A stretch of 64,000 nucleotides of DNA, taken from a methanogenic archaeon ISO4-H5. GTDB lineage: Archaea; Thermoplasmatota; Thermoplasmata; Methanomassiliicoccales; Methanomethylophilaceae. The notes beneath the pieces were generated by a model. That model was not told the DNA's origin. It searched no databases and was given only the letters and a program-made list of their open reading frames with translations. The DNA lies in NCBI GenBank assembly GCA_001560915.1, contig CP014214.1, positions 992,001-1,056,000 on the forward strand, read 5' to 3'. Within the stretch, counting starts at the first letter, position 1. Every line of letters starts with the position of its first letter. Position numbers and translations under genes: made by a program. This document shows, piece after piece, positions 1 through 8,319 of this stretch.

Positions 1-1383
1 CATCATAATGACATCCCTCAGGGGCGTGACCAGCAGGTTGGCGAGTCCGGTATCTGAAGGAAGACTCACCGGCAGGACCGAATTCCAGTAATCGATGGTG
101 GCTCCGATTTTGTCCTTCATGTAAACGTTGGTGATCAGCGTGTAGAAGTTGTAACCGAGCCACAGGGCGACCGTACGGTACATGATGGCGAACGAGATGT
201 AGGCCCCGTTGTTGTCATGGTTGGTACGGTTCTGAATGGTTGCATTGAGCATGGAAACCAGACATCCGATGGCAAGACCCAGAAGGAACAGATGCAGTGC
301 AAACATGAACGACGGGTCCTCGGGTTTCACCAGGAGCATGGAGACCAATGCGATAGGTGAAAGTACTGCACTCAACAGGAGCCACGGGAGGTGTCCGGTC
401 TCGTCGATCTTCTCGGATATCGCGATAGCCGTGGTGGCAGCACCCAGGACCATGATGATGAAGAACGGTGCCGCCTCGAGGACGGACATCTGGTATGTGA
501 AGAGGGCGATCTTCACCATGCATCCCACGGCACCCATATCGATGGCACCGAGCAGGATGATGAAAATCATCGAGCCCACCATCAATCTTCCGCCGTGCAG
601 TTTGCGGTGGAAGACGGAGTGGGGATTCTTCACCTCGATGAAGAGGAACAGAAGGAACAGGACCAGGATCAGCATGTATCCTCCCATTGCTTCAATAGAA
701 TAGGGGGACCATTCGGCACTGATCTTCTGCAGGAAGTACACAAAGAATCCTGCCCAAACGGACAGCACGATGGCGCCGGGAATGTCGGCCTTCATGGTGC
801 TTGTCTCACCATGTGCCAGGATGTCCATGGCAGGGCGGGTGATGAGCGCCTGCAGGAAGGCAAGGGCCCAGAAGACGGGCTGCCATCCGATGGTATCCAC
901 CGCTGCCCTTCCGGCGAAGATACCGGCGAGCATTCCAAGACCGAAACCGAGGGACATGATTCCGTTGGCGGTGTACCTGAACTTCTTGTTGGGCACGTCG
1001 AAGTAGATCTGCGCGATGCATGTGATGATGACGAATCCGGCACCGAATCCCTGGAAGGCCCTCAGGGCAACGAAGACATCCATCCTGGTGCACAGAGCGC
1101 ATAACATCGTGAAAACGACGAAGATGACCGAACCCAGCAGATAGGGCTGCTTCCTGCCCCACCTGTCGATGAGACAGGCACATAGAGCCATAGAAGCGCA
1201 TTCACCGGCTACGAATGCGGGGAATGTCCATGCGTAAAGCGTGGAAGGAAAGGCATTGAGCTCGAACATCAGATCGAATGAGATCACCTGAGTGAAAGCA
1301 GCGGGAACACAGACGAAGAACGTGCTGAACGACAGAAGGAACAGCGAAGGGAACTTCGCTTTCAACTCGGGATCCAAAGACAT
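1..1383 (-). CDS. MFS transporter, 3' end beyond window
   Basis: The frame is open for 461 codons from the ATG at 1383 to the left edge, so the C-terminus is missing. It is hydrophobic throughout, with many predicted membrane helices. The loop DRWGRKQP after the second helix matches the major facilitator motif A, followed by the R-A-F-Q-G-F-G-A-G stretch typical of drug:H+ antiporters. Established knowledge: such proteins export drugs or small organics with proton or sodium exchange. The substrate cannot be told from sequence. A 14-helix DHA2 type is possible but not provable on a fragment. No neighbouring gene suggests a specific role, and the gene faces away from gpmA with about 250 nt between them. 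Confidence 0.85.
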   Translation of the reverse strand, partial: MSLDPELKAKFPSLFLLSFSTFFVCVPAAFTQVISFDLMFELNAFPSTLYAWTFPAFVAGECASMALCACLIDRWGRKQPYLLGSVIFVVFTMLCALCTRMDVFVALRAFQGFGAGFVIITCIAQIYFDVPNKKFRYTANGIMSLGFGLGMLAGIFAGRAAVDTIGWQPVFWALAFLQALITRPAMDILAHGETSTMKADIPGAIVLSVWAGFFVYFLQKISAEWSPYSIEAMGGYMLILVLFLLFLFIEVKNPHSVFHRKLHGGRLMVGSMIFIILLGAIDMGAVGCMVKIALFTYQMSVLEAAPFFIIMVLGAATTAIAISEKIDETGHLPWLLLSAVLSPIALVSMLLVKPEDPSFMFALHLFLLGLAIGCLVSMLNATIQNRTNHDNNGAYISFAIMYRTVALWLGYNFYTLITNVYMKDKIGATIDYWNSVLPVSLPSDTGLANLLVTPLRDVIMM

Positions 1384-1632
1384 TGACTGCCTGATTTTGC
1401 GCGTGTATATGAGCGTTTCCAGATTTCACATCAAATACCGCCAATCTGGAAAAGAAACTGTTCCGGGCCTAGAGATTATTTTCACATGCTGGCTCTTTTA
1501 CTGACTCCGTGCCCTCCGTATCGGAACGAACCGGAATCACGATTCCAAATCAAAAGCCCTTTTCGACCCCCGCCCCTTTTATATCGCTGACCGTATCTGG
1601 CAACCATTGGGCCCTTGGCCGAGGCGATTGAA

Positions 1633-2382
1633 ATGAAGCAGCTGGTACTGATCAGACACGGAGAGAGCGAATGGAACAAACTCAACCTTTTCACCGGATG
1701 GACCGATGTCGAGCTCTCCGAGAAGGGCTGGGAAGAGGCCAGGGCCGCCGGAAAACTCATGAAAGAGGAAGGATTCGATTTCGACCTCTGCCTCACATCC
1801 TATCTGAAGAGGGCCATCCACACCGCCCAGACCGCACTCTGCGAGATGGAGCTCGACTGGATCCCCATGGAGAAGCACTGGGAACTCAACGAGAGGCATT
1901 ACGGTGCACTCCAGGGTCTCAACAAGGCCGAGACCGCCGAGAAGTACGGAGAGGAACAGGTAACCCTCTGGAGGAGGTCCTACGACGTCTGTCCTCCCGC
2001 CCTCAAGGAATCCGACCCCAGGAACCCTGCCAAGGAGCGGAGGTACGAAGGCACCCCCGCCGCCGGCCATCCCCTCACCGAGAGCCTGGAGATCACCGTT
2101 CAGCGTGTCATCCCGTTCTATGAGATGGAGATCGTCCCCCAGGTCAAGGCAGGCAAGAGAATCCTCGTTGCCGCCCACGGAAACTCCCTGCGCGCCCTCG
2201 TGAAATACCTCGACGGACTGACAGCCGACGAGATCGTCAAGGTCAACATCCCCACCGGTGTCCCCCTTGTCTACGAGTTCGACGACAACATGAAAGTCAT
2301 CGGCAAGAGGTACCTCGGAGACCGGGAAGCCATCGCCGCCAAAGCGAAAGCGGTCAGCGAGCAGGCCAAGAAGAAGGCATGA
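1633..2382 (+). CDS. gpmA: 2,3-bisphosphoglycerate-dependent phosphoglycerate mutase
   Basis: Interconverts 3- and 2-phosphoglycerate in glycolysis/gluconeogenesis in the cytoplasm. The N-terminus [15 protein letters not shown] carries the phosphohistidine motif [19 protein letters not shown] and the late [14 protein letters not shown], with the second catalytic His, also fit the dPGM family. The length of 249 residues matches the usual value of about 250. I prefer the ATG at 1633 over an upstream in-frame TTG at 1615, because homologues begin right at this beta strand. Many methanogens use the cofactor-independent enzyme instead, so the dPGM type may have been acquired from bacteria; that is inference. 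The stop codon overlaps the next start (ATGA), so the two genes are probably co-transcribed. Confidence 0.93.
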   Translation: MKQLVLIRHGESEWNKLNLFTGWTDVELSEKGWEEARAAGKLMKEEGFDFDLCLTSYLKRAIHTAQTALCEMELDWIPMEKHWELNERHYGALQGLNKAETAEKYGEEQVTLWRRSYDVCPPALKESDPRNPAKERRYEGTPAAGHPLTESLEITVQRVIPFYEMEIVPQVKAGKRILVAAHGNSLRALVKYLDGLTADEIVKVNIPTGVPLVYEFDDNMKVIGKRYLGDREAIAAKAKAVSEQAKKKA

Positions 2383-2663
2383 CGATGTATTTCCTGCATA
2401 ACAGGTGCAAATGCCGCTTCTCGGCATTGATCGACGCCAAAGAGGTCGGATATCTGACCTACACCATAGACAACGGTGTCCTGGACATCACCCATACCTT
2501 CGTCGACCCTTCCCTGCGCGGTCAGGGAGTCGCCAAGGAGCTGGTGAACAGGTGTGATGCTTTCTGCAAGAAAGAGGGTCTGATTGTCGTGGCGAGCTGC
2601 TCTTATGCGGCCAAGGCCCTTGGCATCGAACAGGAGAATCCTTCCTGCCGCATCGATCAGTGA
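2379..2663 (+). CDS. Small GNAT-like N-acetyltransferase (YjdJ/COG2388 type)
   Basis: 94 residues. The core reads [20 protein letters not shown], which contains the acetyl-CoA-binding R/Q-x-x-G-x-G/A signature (RGQGVA) in the arrangement of the short YjdJ-like GNAT family. It is followed by a strand ending in [10 protein letters not shown], also typical of that family. The acceptor substrate is unknown. It overlaps the gpmA stop by 4 nt, implying translational coupling. The C-terminal end overlaps by 7 nt the end of the convergent gene on the other strand. Confidence 0.8.
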   Translation: MTMYFLHNRCKCRFSALIDAKEVGYLTYTIDNGVLDITHTFVDPSLRGQGVAKELVNRCDAFCKKEGLIVVASCSYAAKALGIEQENPSCRIDQ

Positions 2664-3001
2664 ACCCTGATCACAGCAGAGACCTGATGGCAGAGCTCCT
2701 GTGCGCATATAACTATAATATCATCTGAAAGCGAGGAGACCCATTCGTCGAATCCTTCGACACCGCGGTGTCCCTGCACAAAGATGATGCTTCCGGGTGC
2801 GGGATTGTCAGGAATACTTTCAGTATACTGTACTTCCGATTCCGGACAGTTCTCGACCACGGCATCGTAGAATGCACGAAGTGCCTTCTCCGGGCCGACC
2901 CTGCGTTCGCTGAGAAGATTCTTGCCTATCCCGTCCTCGGCCAAGAGTTCCTAGACGCTCGAGGCGGGTATCCCGCGGAGTACGACGCATTTCAGAGGCA
3001 C
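2657..3001 (-). CDS. Small unknown protein, possible internal UAG codon
   Basis: The minimal reading is 95 residues from a TTG at 2944. Its composition is protein-like, with an amphipathic stretch GPEKALRAFYDAVVENC and acidic segments. The same frame stays open upstream to a GTG at 3001 if a single TAG codon (2953-2951) is read through. The added N-terminus, PLKCVVLRGIPASSV, looks like a genuine hydrophobic beta strand, and no ATG or ribosome-binding site supports the TTG start. I do not recognise the family. Options are a pyrrolysine-type readthrough gene, a decayed gene, or a short gene starting at the TTG. A plus-strand frame over the same bases is less protein-like. Confidence 0.4.
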
Positions 3002-3171
3002 ATGACAAAAGATGTCACGCTATGTTTAATGGTTATCTGTCCCGATGGGATGTGATTTGTGTCGATAACATTATACATATCTCATTTTTATGACTGTTAA
3101 ATAGACATTTGTCTAATGATTTATATATTGTTTATATATAGAATCATTCTCCGTCTATATTCGTGGACATG

Positions 3172-3181
3172 CTTAAATACT
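3172..3181 (+). promoter_or_regulatory. TATA-like box before structured RNA block
   Basis: GCTTAAATACT sits about 25-30 nt upstream of the point where the AT-rich sequence gives way to GC-rich hairpin sequence (about 3201). This is the spacing expected between an archaeal TATA box and a transcription start. Two more A/T boxes (TTTATATAT near 3119 and 3130) lie further upstream. The position is inferred from sequence only. Confidence 0.35.
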
Positions 3182-3200
3182 GTTCCCGTGAATGTTAATT

Positions 3201-3920
3201 TACCTAGCGGATCCGGGGGTGACCCGGTGAAAACGATCCTCTGAAGAATCGGCCTCGGCCGGGAACCCATGGGGTCGGCGGGTACTGCGTCCCTGAAGGT
3301 GACGCAGGCAAAAGAACACTGACACGTCTTATCGTAACCGACCAGGTATTCGGTTCGAAAACGTAGGTAAGCGGCGACCGCACGGTAAGGTACCGAATTC
3401 CCTTTCCGGAATCCTGACCGGGGCGGGAAGCGGAAGCCGGACACGGTTTTACCTATTGCCTACGAAGCATACGAAAGGTGCGGACGGGGAGAAGCGCCCC
3501 GTGCGTCTGGAGCCAGCGGTAAGTCCTTCCGATCAACCCAAGAAGGCCGAGCCGCACATACCGTCAGGAATAACACCGGGGATGACCCGGGGAACGGCCT
3601 GCCGGGTGTATGCAAGACCGTCGGGCGGGGATGCCAACATAGCGCCACCGCCGTGTGCCCCAAGAAGACCCGTATTGCGGGGGATAAGGGCCGCACGGTA
3701 CCGACGGAAGTCCTGCGATCGAAGCGGGACAAGAGGTGAATACGGATTATTCCAACATCTGCAGAGGCTGGACGCGGACGGCGATGAGCCGACGGGGTTA
3801 ACGGACCCGATGGTTGCGCAACGCCGCATAAACCGTGTCAGTGATTTAACCCCCGGAACGGAACGATGGGAGCTTCTAAATACGCCGTCGGACCGTGCCG
3901 GGGGCGTCAGTCGCAAATTT
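3201..3920 (+). ncRNA. Candidate large structured non-coding RNA
   Basis: About 700 nt of GC-rich sequence with no convincing reading frame, bounded on both sides by very AT-rich DNA. It is packed with perfect small hairpins: CCGGG/CCCGG at 3213-3227 and again at 3576-3590, TGCGTC/GACGCA at 3286-3306, ACCGA/TCGGT at 3337-3354, ACGGGG/CCCCGT at 3484-3502, and GTCCTGC/GCGGGAC at 3710-3730. In hyperstructured AT-flanked form this is how functional RNAs stand out. I looked for and did not find the hallmarks of rRNA, SRP RNA, RNase P RNA, or group I/II intron cores. The plus strand is favoured by a TATA-like box at 3172 and a T-rich end near 3915. It could also be two related RNAs in tandem. Confidence 0.5.
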
Positions 3921-3959
3921 TATTAATAAATTGTCTTGGCATTAATTCGCCCCTTTCGA

Positions 3960-4032
3960 ACGAATTTCGTAGTTTACTGTATCCATTAGTCAGTTTTTTT
4001 ACGATTTTCGTAGAAAATTACGGATTTCGTAA
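3960..4032 (+). promoter_or_regulatory. Three inverted repeats upstream of symporter promoter
   Basis: ACGAA-T-TTCGT (3960-3970), TACGA-TTT-TCGTA (4000-4012) and TTACG-GATTT-CGTAA (4018-4032) share the half-site TACGA/TCGTA. They lie just upstream of a TATA-like ATATTATAAG (about 4047-4056) that serves the symporter gene. This is the layout of an operator or activator cluster; the binding protein is unknown. Confidence 0.45.
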
Positions 4033-4141
4033 TGATGATGGCAACAATATTATAAGCAATGTCTAGATTCTGTCTACATCAGGTTCTGCCACGTGATGTG
4101 GGCGCTGGAACTTGACTGCTGAACAAGCAGGTGTGAAAAAA

Positions 4142-5581
4142 ATGTCAATCGCAGATACACTGAACGGACCGATCTCCGATGCATTCTACCTCGTAGATGA
4201 TTATTTCTGGGGCATCGCGTTCGCCTTCCTCATCGGTCTCGGCATAGTCTTCACCATTAAGCTGAAGGGTATGCAGATCCTGAGGATCAAACACACCTCA
4301 TCGCTCGCACTCTCCGGTATCCAGGAAGGAGCTCACACCAAGAAGATCTCCTCCTTCGAAGCATTCTGTATCGGAATGGGTGCACGTATCGGTGTAGGTA
4401 ACATCGCTGGAGTTGCAACCGCCATCGTAACCGGAGGACCCGGAGCGGTCTTCTGGATGTGGATTTTCGCTATTATCGGATCCGCAAGCGCCTTCATGGA
4501 GTCTACCCTTGCACAGATTTACAAGGAGAAGAAGTCCGACGGACAGTTCTACGGAGGACCCGCTTACTACGCCCAGAAGGGTCTCGGAAGCAGGAAGCTC
4601 GGAGTTTTCGCAGCTATCCTCCTCGTCCTGACCTTCGGTATCGGATTCGTCGGCGTTCAGTCCTGTAACGCATCTTCCGCTCTCTGCGGTGCATTCGCCT
4701 TCGACAACAACCACCTGGTGTTCGCCGCAATCATCGCAATCGTTGCCGCCATCCTCATCTTCAAGGGACTCAAGATGGTCGCTAAGTTCTCCTCCAAGGT
4801 CGTCCCCATCATGGCCGTCGCTTGGATCGTATTCGCACTTATCGCCATCCTCCTCAACATCGGCGGTGTCATCAACGCCTTCGTCATGATCTTCCAGTAC
4901 GCATTCAACTGGCAGTCCATGTTCGGCGGAGGAATCGGAGTCATCATCGTCACCGGTCTGAAGAGAGGAGTGTTCTCCAACGAGGCCGGTCTCGGTTCCG
5001 TTGCCAACCTCGCCGCAACCGCGGACGTCCCCCACCCTGTCAAGCAGGGAAAGATCCAGTCCTTCGGTGTTCTCGTCGACACCCTGATTGTCTGTACCAT
5101 CACCGCTCTCGTCGTTCTCTCCTACGGAAGCTACAACGAGATCCTCGCCATCGGCGAGAAGGGAGCACCCCTGGTCCAGAACGTCATCGCCAGCACCATG
5201 ATCGGCGATGCTGCCAAGTACATCATCGCGGGCTTCATGTTCATCTTCGCCTTCACCTCCCTCATCGGATACTACTCCATGTCCGAGGCCAATGCAAGGT
5301 TCGTCAAGGATGACAAGAAGATCATCCTCGCAGTGCAGATCATCGTCATCGTCGATGCATTCTGCGCAGCATGCGTTACCGACGTCACCATCATGGACGC
5401 ATTCTCCGATACTTTCATGGCACTCATGGCATCCGTCAACATGATTCTCTGTGCCCTCCTCTCCAGGAAGGCCTTCGAGGCATATTCGGATTACAGGAAC
5501 CAGAAGAAGAACGGAATCGAGGAACCTGTGTTCCACCGCGATACCCTGTCCGATTCTACCGGCGTTACCGAATGGGAGTGA
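4142..5581 (+). CDS. Alanine/glycine:cation symporter (AGCS family)
   Basis: Imports alanine or glycine with Na+ or H+ across the cytoplasmic membrane. 479 residues with about ten hydrophobic helices. The family signatures GMGARIGVGNIAGVATAIVTGGPGAVFWMW (residues about 80-110) and SNEAGLGSVANLAATA (about 280-295) are clear. The ATG at 4142 follows AGGTGTG by 7 nt, so I prefer it to the TTG at 4112. The next gene starts 5 nt after the stop, so the pair form an operon. Three inverted repeats upstream suggest specific regulation. Family assignment is firm; the exact substrate is inferred. Confidence 0.93.
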   Translation: MSIADTLNGPISDAFYLVDDYFWGIAFAFLIGLGIVFTIKLKGMQILRIKHTSSLALSGIQEGAHTKKISSFEAFCIGMGARIGVGNIAGVATAIVTGGPGAVFWMWIFAIIGSASAFMESTLAQIYKEKKSDGQFYGGPAYYAQKGLGSRKLGVFAAILLVLTFGIGFVGVQSCNASSALCGAFAFDNNHLVFAAIIAIVAAILIFKGLKMVAKFSSKVVPIMAVAWIVFALIAILLNIGGVINAFVMIFQYAFNWQSMFGGGIGVIIVTGLKRGVFSNEAGLGSVANLAATADVPHPVKQGKIQSFGVLVDTLIVCTITALVVLSYGSYNEILAIGEKGAPLVQNVIASTMIGDAAKYIIAGFMFIFAFTSLIGYYSMSEANARFVKDDKKIILAVQIIVIVDAFCAACVTDVTIMDAFSDTFMALMASVNMILCALLSRKAFEAYSDYRNQKKNGIEEPVFHRDTLSDSTGVTEWE

Positions 5582-5586
5582 CACCA

Positions 5587-6042
5587 ATGTTCGGAATCAA
5601 CCATGAGGATTACAGCAACCAGCCCATCACGGACACGATCGTCAGGAACTGCCACATCGTGATTTGGGGCCTTATCATCCTCACGGTCGCCATCGGCGTA
5701 TTCACCGGATACTACTTCCACAAGGGAGATGCGGAGGCAATGTTCGTCCCGCTGTTCGTCGCCTTCATCACGGTCTTCGTGGCCTACATGTTCCTCGACC
5801 TCAGGTCGGAGCTCGTGGCAGGCAACAAGCCCAAGGCACTGCAGCTGTGCGACACCTACTTCCTCATCCTGTTGGCAGCCGCCGTCGTCATCGGAGTGGC
5901 AACTGGTTACTTCTTCCACAAGGGAGAGGCCATGACCATGTTCCTCCCTCTCCTCGTCGCGTTCATCTGCGTGATGAACGGCTATCTCTTCATCGAGATC
6001 AAGGGAGAGCTCGTGGCGGACAAGGCCGTCGATAAGTACTAA
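5587..6042 (+). CDS. Membrane protein with two tandem helix-pair repeats
   Basis: 151 residues. It consists of two copies of a unit of about 70 residues. Each has a helix, the signature TGY[YF]FHKG, a second helix with MF-x-PL-x-VAFI, then a cytosolic tail ending ELVA. This gives four membrane helices. The start is the ATG at 5587, preceded by GGAGTG at 6 nt. It directly follows the AGCS symporter, so it may be an accessory or modulating subunit, but I do not recognise the family and that role is inference. The internal duplication is seen directly in the sequence. Confidence 0.8.
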   Translation: MFGINHEDYSNQPITDTIVRNCHIVIWGLIILTVAIGVFTGYYFHKGDAEAMFVPLFVAFITVFVAYMFLDLRSELVAGNKPKALQLCDTYFLILLAAAVVIGVATGYFFHKGEAMTMFLPLLVAFICVMNGYLFIEIKGELVADKAVDKY

Positions 6043-6050
6043 AACTCATT

Positions 6051-6078
6051 AGGGGGAATCCTCCCCCTTCCATTTTTT
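6051..6078 (+). terminator. Hairpin with T-run terminator
   Basis: AGGGGGA/TCCCCCT stem (6051-6068) followed by CCATTTTTTG, directly after the repeat membrane protein gene and before a convergent gene. Confidence 0.7.
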
Positions 6079-6098
6079 GAAAACAAGAAATGCAAGGC

Positions 6099-6512
6099 TC
6101 AGATCTTGATGCTGGCCCAGCAAAGCTCCCTGATCTCGGAGTGGAGTCCGGACTCGGAACGCTCGGTGGTGATGTAGCGGAAAACGATGTCATCCTTACC
6201 GAGGTACATCCTCACGGACTTTCCGTCCACCACACCCTCGTAGATATTGGCATAAAAATGTCCGAAGGCGGTGTTGATGTTGTCGGATCCCTTCTTTGTC
6301 AGTTTCGAGAAATCGAATAGCGCGGATCCGTAAGTGACAAGGGTCTCCATGGTACCGAGTGGCTGTCCGTTCCTTTCTACGGTTACTTTGCATTTTCCGT
6401 CCTCGACAGAATCAAAAGAGTACTTCTCAACCATAGGTTCGGATTTGAGTTTGCCGGAATCGGTTACGGTGAGCTGGTATGCCAACCATGCCCCTGCCGT
6501 TACATCTACCAT
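6099..6512 (-). CDS. Unknown 137-residue protein
   Basis: No family recognised. The protein is predominantly beta-strand in character (alternating hydrophobic segments such as WLAYQLTVTDSGKL and KCKVTVERNGQPLGTMETLV), soluble, and without a signal peptide. The ATG at 6512 lies a short way downstream of an AT-rich TATA-like segment on the minus strand (around 6535-6545), so translation may be leaderless. It is convergent with the symporter operon. Codon use resembles its neighbours, and no overlapping frame is better. Confidence 0.7.
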   Translation of the reverse strand: MVDVTAGAWLAYQLTVTDSGKLKSEPMVEKYSFDSVEDGKCKVTVERNGQPLGTMETLVTYGSALFDFSKLTKKGSDNINTAFGHFYANIYEGVVDGKSVRMYLGKDDIVFRYITTERSESGLHSEIRELCWASIKI

Positions 6513-6585
6513 GTTAACTTAATTCGGGATTAACGTATATATTTTTATCGAAGTTTCCTCAAGAACTTATAAAGAGAAAAGGGGG

Positions 6586-6613
6586 CCCCGCAACGTTTGC
6601 AGCCGTTGCGGGG
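6586..6613. other. Perfect 10-bp hairpin in AT-rich spacer
   Basis: CCCCGCAACG and CGTTGCGGGG are separated by 8 nt inside an otherwise AT-rich 345-nt gap (6513-6857) between divergent genes. TATAAAG lies about 15 nt upstream on the plus strand. It terminates no annotated gene, so it may be the body or terminator of a short RNA. Nothing else is visible in the gap apart from A/T-rich promoter sequence. Confidence 0.4.
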
Positions 6614-6857
6614 TAATTGTCTTATCGAAGGAAACACGACTTTTGACAAATCGGTTCTATTTACTCGATGTACGAATTGATATTTAAATTATATTGTAGC
6701 TGTCAATACTTTTATTGACGCGGTTAACAACTTTGTTGTATTCGTCCCCAAAAATTATAGAATCTTATCACACTTGGACGGTAAAAAGGTTTATTAAGAA
6801 GACCATTCAGACCGAAACTGAAAAGCTTTATTTATTCTAATAAAATAAGGGGGAGAT

Positions 6858-7445
6858 ATGCAAGTCTATATTCTCGGAGGCTTCCTCGGAAGCGGAAAAA
6901 CCAGCCTCCTTATGAAACTCGCGACTATGTTCAGCGAGAGGAAGGCCAAGGTTGCAATCCTCGTCAATGAATCCGGCGAGATCGGTGTCGACGGAGCCAC
7001 CCTCAAGGCCCAGGGATACGATGCCATGGAGCTCCCCTCCGGCTGTATCTGCTGTTCCCTTTCCGGAACTCTCCAGACCGCACTCAAGAACATCAAGAAC
7101 GACATCGACCCCGATGTAATCATCATCGAGCCCACCGGTCTCGCTCTCCCCCACAAGGTCAAGGAACTCGTCAGGATCTCCATGATTGAGGAGGACAGCG
7201 ATGTCATCATCGGAATCTGCGACATCCAGAGGTTCAGGGACCTCATCAAGAAGAAGGAGGAGTTCTTCACCAGGCAGATGCAGGGCTCTGAGTTCATCCT
7301 CATCAACAAGGCGGATGTCGCCCAGCCCGGAGAGATCGAGGCCGCCACCGAGTGGCTCTCCGAGCGTTTCCCCGACAAGCCTATCATCCCCGTCTCTGTC
7401 AAAGACGGAACCAACCTTGAGAAAGTATACGAGTTGATCAAATGA
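6858..7445 (+). CDS. G3E-family GTPase (CobW/YjiA-like metallochaperone)
   Basis: 195 residues. Walker A GGFLGSGKTS (residues 7-16), the metal-binding motif GCICCS (CxCC) near residue 62, the Walker B-like IIIEPTGLA, and the base-recognition motif INKAD around residue 153. G3E GTPases insert or deliver metals (Ni, Co, Zn) to enzymes or corrinoids. Only the GTPase domain is present; the usual C-terminal CobW_C domain is missing. Instead a histidine-rich protein is encoded next, overlapping by 4 nt (ATGA), and probably supplies the metal-holding part. GGGGGAG precedes the ATG. The nearby methanol genes need Zn (MtaB) and a cobalt corrinoid (MtaC), so a role there is plausible but inferred. Confidence 0.9.
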   Translation: MQVYILGGFLGSGKTSLLMKLATMFSERKAKVAILVNESGEIGVDGATLKAQGYDAMELPSGCICCSLSGTLQTALKNIKNDIDPDVIIIEPTGLALPHKVKELVRISMIEEDSDVIIGICDIQRFRDLIKKKEEFFTRQMQGSEFILINKADVAQPGEIEAATEWLSERFPDKPIIPVSVKDGTNLEKVYELIK

Positions 7446-8239
7446 GCGGAAACGAAGAGAATTCCATGAAAGAGGCGGGAGGCTGCGCAGCAGGTTTCCG
7501 CGGCAAGTTCTTCAACTTCAACGCCGACGCCGAAGCAAGGCTCGCCGATGCGCTCCTTGCCATCGGTAAGTATGTGCAGGGCGAATCGGGATGCCTACTC
7601 GGCCATATCAAAGCCGCGGTCGTCAACGAGAAAGGCGAGGGAATCACCCTCAATCTCATCGACATGGACAACGGTGTCGAGCACCACGGAACCCTTCCCC
7701 GCAGCGATGTCGTGACCTTCGACTTCATGTGCGCAGTCCTCGATGTCGACGAGCACGAGCTCACCCACAAGATGCTCCACGCTATCGACGACTCCGGAAT
7801 CGACTATTTCATCGACAAGGAGAGCCTCGAACACCACCATCACCACGATCACGGCGAGTGCGACGACCCTGACTGCGACTGCCACAAGCACAAGCACGAG
7901 GACGGAGAGGAATGCGATGATCCCGACTGTGAGTGCCACAAGCACCACCATCACCACCACGACGGTGAGGAATGCGATGACCCTGACTGCGACTGCCACA
8001 AACACAGCTTCGCAGACATGATCGACGAGAACGGCCACTTCAGCCACGAACACCACCATCACGACCATGAGCACGAGCATCACCACGACGGCGAATGCCA
8101 CTGCCATGATCACGATCATGACCACGATGAGGAATGCCATGACCATGAGCACGAACACCATGAGGAAGAGTGCCATTGTCACGACGAGGAAGAGAAACCC
8201 AAGAAGAAGGGCCTCTTCGGTTTCCTCAAGAAACACTGA
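7442..8239 (+). CDS. Histidine/cysteine/aspartate-rich metal-binding protein
   Basis: 265 residues. The first 130 or so form an ordinary soluble domain. From about residue 135 the protein is dominated by His clusters. Within them the unit ECDDPDC[DE]CHKH occurs three times and CH[CD]HDHDHD-type runs follow, before a lysine-rich C-terminus. Such tails store or hand over Zn, Ni or Co. It overlaps the G3E GTPase by 4 nt, which argues for a stoichiometric GTPase plus metal-reservoir pair. In other G3E systems the His-rich region is often part of the GTPase itself. The metal and client are unknown. Confidence 0.85.
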   Translation: MSGNEENSMKEAGGCAAGFRGKFFNFNADAEARLADALLAIGKYVQGESGCLLGHIKAAVVNEKGEGITLNLIDMDNGVEHHGTLPRSDVVTFDFMCAVLDVDEHELTHKMLHAIDDSGIDYFIDKESLEHHHHHDHGECDDPDCDCHKHKHEDGEECDDPDCECHKHHHHHHDGEECDDPDCDCHKHSFADMIDENGHFSHEHHHHDHEHEHHHDGECHCHDHDHDHDEECHDHEHEHHEEECHCHDEEEKPKKKGLFGFLKKH

Positions 8240-8249
8240 AATTCCTTTC

Positions 8250-8277
8250 GGAGGGGTTTTCCCCTCCACTTTTTTTG
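8250..8277 (+). terminator. Terminator after His-rich gene
   Basis: GGAGGGG-TTTT-CCCCTCC stem followed by seven T residues, 10 nt after the stop codon. Confidence 0.8.
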
Positions 8278-8319
8278 ACAGATTTACCGGAACTTACCGG
8301 GATTGCAGAACAATGGAGA

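Noticed and set aside
2768-3055. 95-codon plus-strand frame near the small unknown gene
   Set aside because: Cys- and Arg-rich with poor codon bias; the minus-strand frame over the same bases is more protein-like. Not fully excluded.
3201-3920. Ribosomal RNA, RNase P RNA, SRP RNA or group II intron
   Set aside because: Conserved cores such as GAGGAAAGUCC, the SRP helix-8 loop, domain V, or rRNA signatures are not present.
3121-3926. Open frames of 90-156 codons inside the hairpin-rich block
   Set aside because: Arg/Pro/Gly-rich sequences that cross the hairpins, with no consistent codon bias; the block looks like RNA.
4298-5587. 429-codon minus-strand frame opposite the symporter
   Set aside because: Acidic low-complexity sequence (Gly/Asp/Glu-rich) produced by the codon bias of the real gene on the other strand.
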